Assembly: GCA_014804655.1 (NCBI GenBank)
Contig: JAAUZK010000026.1
Coordinates: 1-57,154 of the forward strand
Reading direction: 5' to 3'
DNA: 57,154 bases
From: Lachnospiraceae bacterium
GTDB taxonomy: Bacteria; Bacillota; Clostridia; Lachnospirales; Lachnospiraceae
Part shown: in pieces, positions 55,043 to 57,154 of the stretch
Numbering within the stretch: the first letter of the stretch is position 1
How the letters are laid out: the number at the start of each line of letters is the position of its first letter
Notes under the pieces: generated by a model
Databases searched by the model: none
What the model was told of the DNA's origin: nothing
Seen by the model: the letters and a program-made list of their open reading frames with translations, nothing else
Program-made: the position numbers and the translations under genes

Positions 55043-55738
55043 TCAGCCGAACAGCTTATAGCTGTCATAAAAGGCATAGTATTTCCTGCCCGTGAAAAAC
55101 TCCGAGCCCTCTCTTGCGTCCTTACGGTGGCCGCCTTTTTTGACGGTATAGCTCCGGTAGATGCGCACAAAGAGCTTACCGCCGCACAAAAAGCCAAGGA
55201 GCTTCCCGAAGAACTTGAAATTACTCACGCAGCGGCATTCAATTTCCTCTTCCAGAAGTTCCCTGATCTGCTTGTCGATGTCGGCATCATCCTGTGCGAT
55301 CAGGTAGACGGTAAAGCCAAGTTTGCGGTGCTGGCGGAAAAACTCACACCATTCAAGGCGGTCACGGGCGTTAAAGGTGCGGGCATTGAAAAGGTTGGCA
55401 CACTCATCCAAGACAAGAAGGGTCTGCTTTTCCTTTGGCCTGCCGTCACGTCTTACGTTGTGCCTGTGGTAATTGTAAAACATACCCCAAAGGCCGTCTA
55501 TGTACGAGAATTTACGTTCTTTCGGGTTGATGTTTTTATATGCGTTTTCCCGCCATTCGTAATTGCTGACATAGATAAACTTACCCAGCTTCTCCGGATG
55601 GCGGCACTTGGCGAAATAGTCCATGTTGATCTCAAAGTTTGCGATCACGTTTTTCCCCCTCTTGATGGCTTTATAAATATACTCGGCGGTGGAGAGGGAT
55701 TTACCGCCCCCGGGCCTTCCATGGATGAAATAGATCAT
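55043..55738 (-). CDS. Zot-like phage assembly ATPase (pI)
   Basis: A 231-residue protein beginning MIYFIHGRPGGGKSLSTAEY with a P-loop at residues 7-14 and Walker B LLVLDECANLF. This is the Zot/pI N-terminal ATPase of filamentous phages that drives virion extrusion. There is no obvious membrane helix at the end, so it is shorter than classical Zot. It follows the small membrane protein gene by 18 bp. Confidence 0.88.
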   Translation of the reverse strand: MIYFIHGRPGGGKSLSTAEYIYKAIKRGKNVIANFEINMDYFAKCRHPEKLGKFIYVSNYEWRENAYKNINPKERKFSYIDGLWGMFYNYHRHNVRRDGRPKEKQTLLVLDECANLFNARTFNARDRLEWCEFFRQHRKLGFTVYLIAQDDADIDKQIRELLEEEIECRCVSNFKFFGKLLGFLCGGKLFVRIYRSYTVKKGGHRKDAREGSEFFTGRKYYAFYDSYKLFG

Positions 55739-55756
55739 GTATATACCTCGCTTTCG

Positions 55757-56035
55757 TTATGATTTGCCTATAAACTTAAATGCCGAAAAGATCCCCTTGA
55801 GCTTTAAGCCGATCAGGAGTTTTATGATCTTCCAGACAATAAAAAATATGACATACAAAAGAACGCAGTCCAGCCATGCAATAATCATGTTCCCCACGAT
55901 ATCGAGGGGAAGGAACCAGTTCAGATACTGCAGAAAGTCCCGATTCAGTTCGAGCTCGTCCACCATATGGGTGAACGGGGAATCCGGAAGTATGTTGAAG
56001 ATGGTCACAATGACCCACTTAATCAGAGATATCAA
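55757..56035 (-). CDS. Small membrane protein, pVI-like minor coat candidate
   Basis: A 92-residue protein with two or three membrane helices (about 3-15, 45-75). It is between the pIII-like gene (4-bp overlap) and zot, exactly where filamentous phages encode pVI. Assignment is by position and shape. Confidence 0.6.
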   Translation of the reverse strand: MISLIKWVIVTIFNILPDSPFTHMVDELELNRDFLQYLNWFLPLDIVGNMIIAWLDCVLLYVIFFIVWKIIKLLIGLKLKGIFSAFKFIGKS

Positions 56036-57154
56036 TCACCTGCACCCCCTTTAAACAAATCGATTAAGAGCATGGTAAACTTGATCAGGAACACCGCAAA
56101 CAGCACGGAGAGCAGGGCACGCGAAAGGGTGCTTACAGATTTAAAATCTGAAAGGTCAATCACCAGCTCTTCATAGATCCCGTAGGAATCCAGCCGCAGG
56201 GGAAGCTTGAAATAAGGAGCGTCATGAATGTCCTGTTCCAGATCCTCATTGTCCACAGTGAAGGGTTCGACACCTAATGTCATGGTGCGAAAGGTGGCTT
56301 CATCCGGAGCCGGTGCACCGGAAAAAACACGGAACAGGTTATAGATGTCCCACGGGATGGAAAAAGGGAACTTCTTGGTAAGGCCGCGGGCAATATCAGA
56401 GAATGAGCCCGTGAGGGCGTCCGCTGCTTCCTGTGATCCGGTTTCGGGGTCTTCCCAAATCTTATCTATGAGGTCAAAAAGGTCTGTCTTGTCCTCATCC
56501 TGATCTTCTCCGGCTTCGATCCAGACAAGGGCCTTTATTGCTTCCAGTATCTGATCAAGATAGGACAGCACGGAGTTAAAGTAGCCGGAGAGTGACGAAG
56601 CAATACCGCCAAGGGTGGAAGAGATACCGCCCAAGATGGTGTTGGTTTCGTCAGTCTTGTCACCAATTTCCCCGATCTTGCCGATCAGCTGATCAATAAG
56701 TTTTTCGAGTTCCTCTTCGGATATGTTCGGATTGTCGGTTATGATGTCAATAATGTCCTGAAGCAGGTCATCCATGCGGCCGATTTTGTCGTTGATCTCA
56801 TCCCATGTGGCAGTTATGTCAGAAGGGTCGAAGTCATAGAAGCCAGAGCCGAAATAGACCTTACGCTGTCCGGCATCATAATTCATGAATTCCGTACCGC
56901 TTTTAAATACCCTTATTCTGCCGCCGTCCGGTGTAACAATAAAAGGATTCTGACGGAATACGCCGAAATCTGTCTTATTCGAGTCATAGTGGGCAATCCA
57001 TTGAATCTCCCCGCGATTTTCTGTGATATCTACAATGTCATTACCGTCAACAACTTTTAACTGGTAATAATCATAAGGTAACAATTGTGTATTCCAATCA
57101 GAGTTCATAACTGTAACCATGTTGCCATAAGAAACAAAAGCGCCACCGTCCTTA
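56032..57154 (-). CDS. pIII-like phage attachment/minor coat protein, 5' end outside the window
   Basis: The frame is open from the window edge (KDGGAFVSYGN before the first internal Met at 57120) to 56032, at least 373 residues. Middle part rich in Asp/Ile/Leu coiled-coil-like repeats (about 90-210), and a C-terminal membrane helix (SRALLSVLFAVFLIKFTMLL) followed by a short basic tail, as in pIII proteins that anchor in the membrane. The true start is not in the window. Confidence 0.65.
   Translation of the reverse strand, partial: KDGGAFVSYGNMVTVMNSDWNTQLLPYDYYQLKVVDGNDIVDITENRGEIQWIAHYDSNKTDFGVFRQNPFIVTPDGGRIRVFKSGTEFMNYDAGQRKVYFGSGFYDFDPSDITATWDEINDKIGRMDDLLQDIIDIITDNPNISEEELEKLIDQLIGKIGEIGDKTDETNTILGGISSTLGGIASSLSGYFNSVLSYLDQILEAIKALVWIEAGEDQDEDKTDLFDLIDKIWEDPETGSQEAADALTGSFSDIARGLTKKFPFSIPWDIYNLFRVFSGAPAPDEATFRTMTLGVEPFTVDNEDLEQDIHDAPYFKLPLRLDSYGIYEELVIDLSDFKSVSTLSRALLSVLFAVFLIKFTMLLIDLFKGGAGD

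Noticed and set aside
55040..55762. 240-codon plus-strand frame opposite zot
   Set aside because: Zot with clear Walker motifs is on the other strand; this frame has no domain.

Overview
The window looks like a chromosome segment of a spore-forming Clostridia bacterium, most likely Lachnospiraceae. The signs are a small acid-soluble spore protein with a sigma-G-like promoter, spoIIID fragments, strong Gram-positive ribosome binding sites and low-to-medium GC. Roughly the left half (1-26.8 kb) is an accessory/defence island full of broken genes and insertion sequences. The right part (26.8-52.6 kb) looks like ordinary chromosome. The last 4 kb is an IS30 element next to a filamentous-phage (inovirus-like) prophage that runs off the window.

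Layout: 1-8.8 kb holds defence/toxin modules separated by direct repeats that carry the 5' part of spoIIID (near 1, 1380 and 8685). They are a DUF3990/DUF3791 pair, an MNT/HEPN toxin-antitoxin pair with a frameshifted HEPN, a fragment of an AAA ATPase, and an intact two-gene RADAR system (rdrA ATPase, rdrB adenosine deaminase). An IS200-type remnant follows.

9.4-25.2 kb is the most interesting part: one operon-like array encoding a complete bacterial ubiquitin-like conjugation pathway. It holds an XRE regulator, two E2-like proteins with the active-site Cys, two almost identical beta-grasp ubiquitin-like (Ubl) proteins with different C-termini (Ala versus Gly), a TerY-C-like zinc protein, three JAMM isopeptidases, an E1, a membrane zinc-ribbon protein, and a third E2-like protein that lacks the Cys and is cut by an in-frame stop. 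It also holds a VirD4/HerA-like ATPase, what looks like its catalytically dead paralogue, and a decayed transglutaminase-like gene at the 3' end. Seven of these proteins share a short peptide motif, P-[KQRT]-I-x-I, with twelve exact copies. I propose it is a docking peptide that ties the system together. Two transposase remnants interrupt the array. Ubl/E1/E2/JAB gene clusters have been predicted in bacteria before; this combination, the motif and the paired dead paralogues are what I do not recognise.

25.3-26.8 kb is an IS110-family element. 26.8-27.7 kb is a LytTR regulator with a DUF3021 membrane protein. 27.7-39 kb is a phosphorelay cluster: three hybrid histidine kinases, an Hpt protein and a receiver-HD-GYP phosphodiesterase. 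39.1-45.6 kb is a LacI-controlled maltodextrin-type ABC transporter with 4-alpha-glucanotransferase. Then come a CYTH protein, a structured repeat, the MoxR/DUF58/transglutaminase operon, a DJ-1 family protein and a spore protein. 52.8-57.15 kb has IS30, then inovirus-like rep, zot and minor coat genes on the minus strand.
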